Shown here: positions 5,826 to 6,413 of the stretch, piece after piece
Layout: each line of letters starts with the position of its first letter
Position numbering within the stretch: the first letter of the stretch is position 1
Position numbers and translations under genes: made by a program
Notes under the pieces: model-generated
Seen by the model: the letters and a program-made list of their open reading frames with translations, nothing else
Databases searched by the model: none
What the model was told of the DNA's origin: nothing
Assembly: GCA_041485845.1 (NCBI GenBank)
Contig: JBGPKH010000531.1
Location: forward strand, 1-6,413
DNA length: 6,413 nucleotides
Source of the DNA: OMOG01 sp041485845
Lineage (GTDB): Bacteria; Acidobacteriota; Terriglobia; Bryobacterales; Bryobacteraceae
Direction: 5' to 3'

Positions 5826-6007
5826 TTGAGATATTTCCACCGATTCAGGCTGCGGCGATGGGGTATTGCGGAATCCATGTCTTCGCGCTGCCGCGCGCGG
5901 GGTCGAACCTGCCGGCGTCGCCATGGATTTCGAAGAAGACGGTCCTGCATGAGATCTTCGGCCTCGCTCCGGTCGCGCAGGATGCGCCAGGCAATGTCAA
6001 CAACCAA
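5826..6007 (-). pseudogene. Relic of ECF RNA polymerase sigma factor (region 2), two frameshifts
   Basis: Read on the - strand, this is sigma-70 region 2 split across frames. Frame one gives VVDIAWRILRDRSEAEDLMQD (shown here in two parts: VVDIAWRILRD and RSEAEDLMQD), the helix and 'EAEDL.Q' block of region 2.1-2.2. A second frame then gives VFFEIHGDAGRFDPARG and SAKTWIPQY, the 'VFLE...F.p.rgs...W' region. The first frame resumes with HRRSLNRWKYLK, the region 2.4 promoter-recognition helix. The first slip is an extra C in GACC (GG at 5941-5942 on the + strand), the second is near the GGGG at 5860-5863. Nothing of region 4 follows. Upstream, a possible LFRRFY in another frame might be the start of region 2, separated by a run of T, but its spacing does not fit well. 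The gene is dead as written. Confidence 0.72.
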
Positions 6008-6051
6008 AAAAGAATTGGCTGGAAACTCACCGTGTAAAATCGTCGAAACAA

Positions 6052-6080
6052 TTGTGAAAAGCTGCTCCGCGCACGATACA
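6052..6080 (+). promoter_or_regulatory. Weak candidate promoter for the CxxCH protein gene
   Basis: TTGTGA (6052-6057) and GATACA (6075-6080) are separated by exactly 17 nt, but each matches the sigma-70 consensus only partly. They lie in a locally AT-richer stretch just beyond the sigma relic and would give a leader of about 95 nt containing the 6136-6160 hairpin. Many alternatives exist in this region. Confidence 0.2.
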
Positions 6081-6135
6081 AATCCGTCCCACCAGTTGAA
6101 TAATCAGTAAGGCCCGGTTGGGGTGTGTAATCTCT

Positions 6136-6160
6136 ACCGGCACGCTCTTCGTGTGCCGGT
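6136..6160 (+). promoter_or_regulatory. Leader hairpin just upstream of the ribosome binding site
   Basis: ACCGGCAC (6136-6143) pairs perfectly with GTGCCGGT (6153-6160). A G-U and a C-G pair extend the stem inward to a 5-nt loop (TCTTC), giving 10 bp in all. It ends 9 nt before the AGGAGA ribosome binding site (6170-6175) and 21 nt before the ATG. No T-run follows. It probably stabilises the transcript or affects translation rather than ending transcription. Confidence 0.5.
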
Positions 6161-6181
6161 TCCCAGTATAGGAGAAATAAG

Positions 6182-6413
6182 ATGAAATTGAGTGTACGTG
6201 GAATTGTCGTTACGACTGTCGGAATACTCGGTACGGTTGCCGCATGGGCGTACCCTTTCGGGCCTCCGAATGGCTACACGCCGGCGCCGGGTGACCGGCC
6301 TGGCGTCGCTTGCACAGCTTGCCATAGGGACTTCGCTCTGAACTCCACGGGCGGTAACGTTAAGGTGACGTTTCCGAACGGTTTGACTTACACTCCGGGT
6401 CAAACGCAGAACC
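6182..6413 (+). CDS. Secreted CxxCH protein, choice-of-anchor V-like (5' part only)
   Basis: The first 77 residues of a gene that runs off the window are present. Residues 1-23 are a Sec signal peptide: a basic start (MKLSVRG), a hydrophobic core and an AWA cleavage site before YPFG. The mature start carries APGDRPGVACTACH, with Cys44, Cys47 and His48 forming a CxxCH, followed by GGNVKVTF and YTPGQTQ. This layout (short Gly/Pro-rich lead, CxxCH, then a beta-rich domain with 'Y.PG') resembles the choice-of-anchor V/Reeler-like N-terminal domain of large secreted proteins, which is common in Acidobacteriota and Bacteroidota. Whether the CxxCH binds haem c in this family is not established by this sequence. 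AGGAGA (6170-6175) supports the start. Codon use is visibly less GC-biased (GTA, GGA, ATT, ACT, GCT) than in murI. Confidence 0.72.
   Translation, partial: MKLSVRGIVVTTVGILGTVAAWAYPFGPPNGYTPAPGDRPGVACTACHRDFALNSTGGNVKVTFPNGLTYTPGQTQN

Noticed and set aside
6011..6044. A possible ECF-type promoter (GGAAAC followed by CGTC) near the sigma relic
   Set aside because: The match is partial, the spacing is short, and it points away from the relic. With so short a motif, chance is likely.

Overview
This window is GC-rich, with strongly GC-biased third codon positions. Intact genes alternate with decayed gene fragments. Several things suggest a large-genome Acidobacteriota of the Solibacter/Bryobacter type: a secreted CxxCH protein resembling the choice-of-anchor V family, a degenerate receiver protein, an exported-looking PIG-L protein and abundant gene relics. 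The lineage is an inference from gene style, not something the sequence proves.

Layout. (1) 46-1818, + strand: a degenerate receiver-domain protein, followed after 6 nt by an M20 (CNDP-type) metallopeptidase that starts at GTG and lies in the same frame as the upstream gene. (2) About 1867-2070: no intact gene, but a readable fragment of the C-terminal (thumb/X) part of a group II intron reverse transcriptase/maturase. (3) 2083-3244, - strand: a VOC/glyoxalase-fold protein and a HAD-family phosphatase. (4) 3316-4263, + strand: a PIG-L (LmbE-like) deacetylase with an N-terminal export-like segment, divergent from the HAD gene. (5) 4264-4610: a decayed family 2 glycosyltransferase fragment on the - strand, then about 220 bases I cannot assign. 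(6) 4611-4856 (-) purS and 4911-5741 (+) murI, divergent with 54 bp between them. (7) 5742-6181: a hairpin behind murI, a frameshifted ECF sigma factor region 2 relic on the - strand, and the leader of the next gene with a strong hairpin just before its ribosome binding site. (8) 6182 to the window end: the start of a secreted CxxCH protein.

The intact genes do not form one pathway. They are housekeeping functions (purine synthesis, D-glutamate supply for peptidoglycan, dipeptide hydrolysis, phosphate-ester hydrolysis) plus one predicted envelope deacetylase and one secreted protein. The most notable pattern is that each gene-free stretch over about 250 bases holds a recognisable remnant of a different family (maturase, GT2, ECF sigma), two of them with precisely placed frameshifts. 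I see no convincing new multi-gene defence or mobile system, no CRISPR array and no RNA gene.
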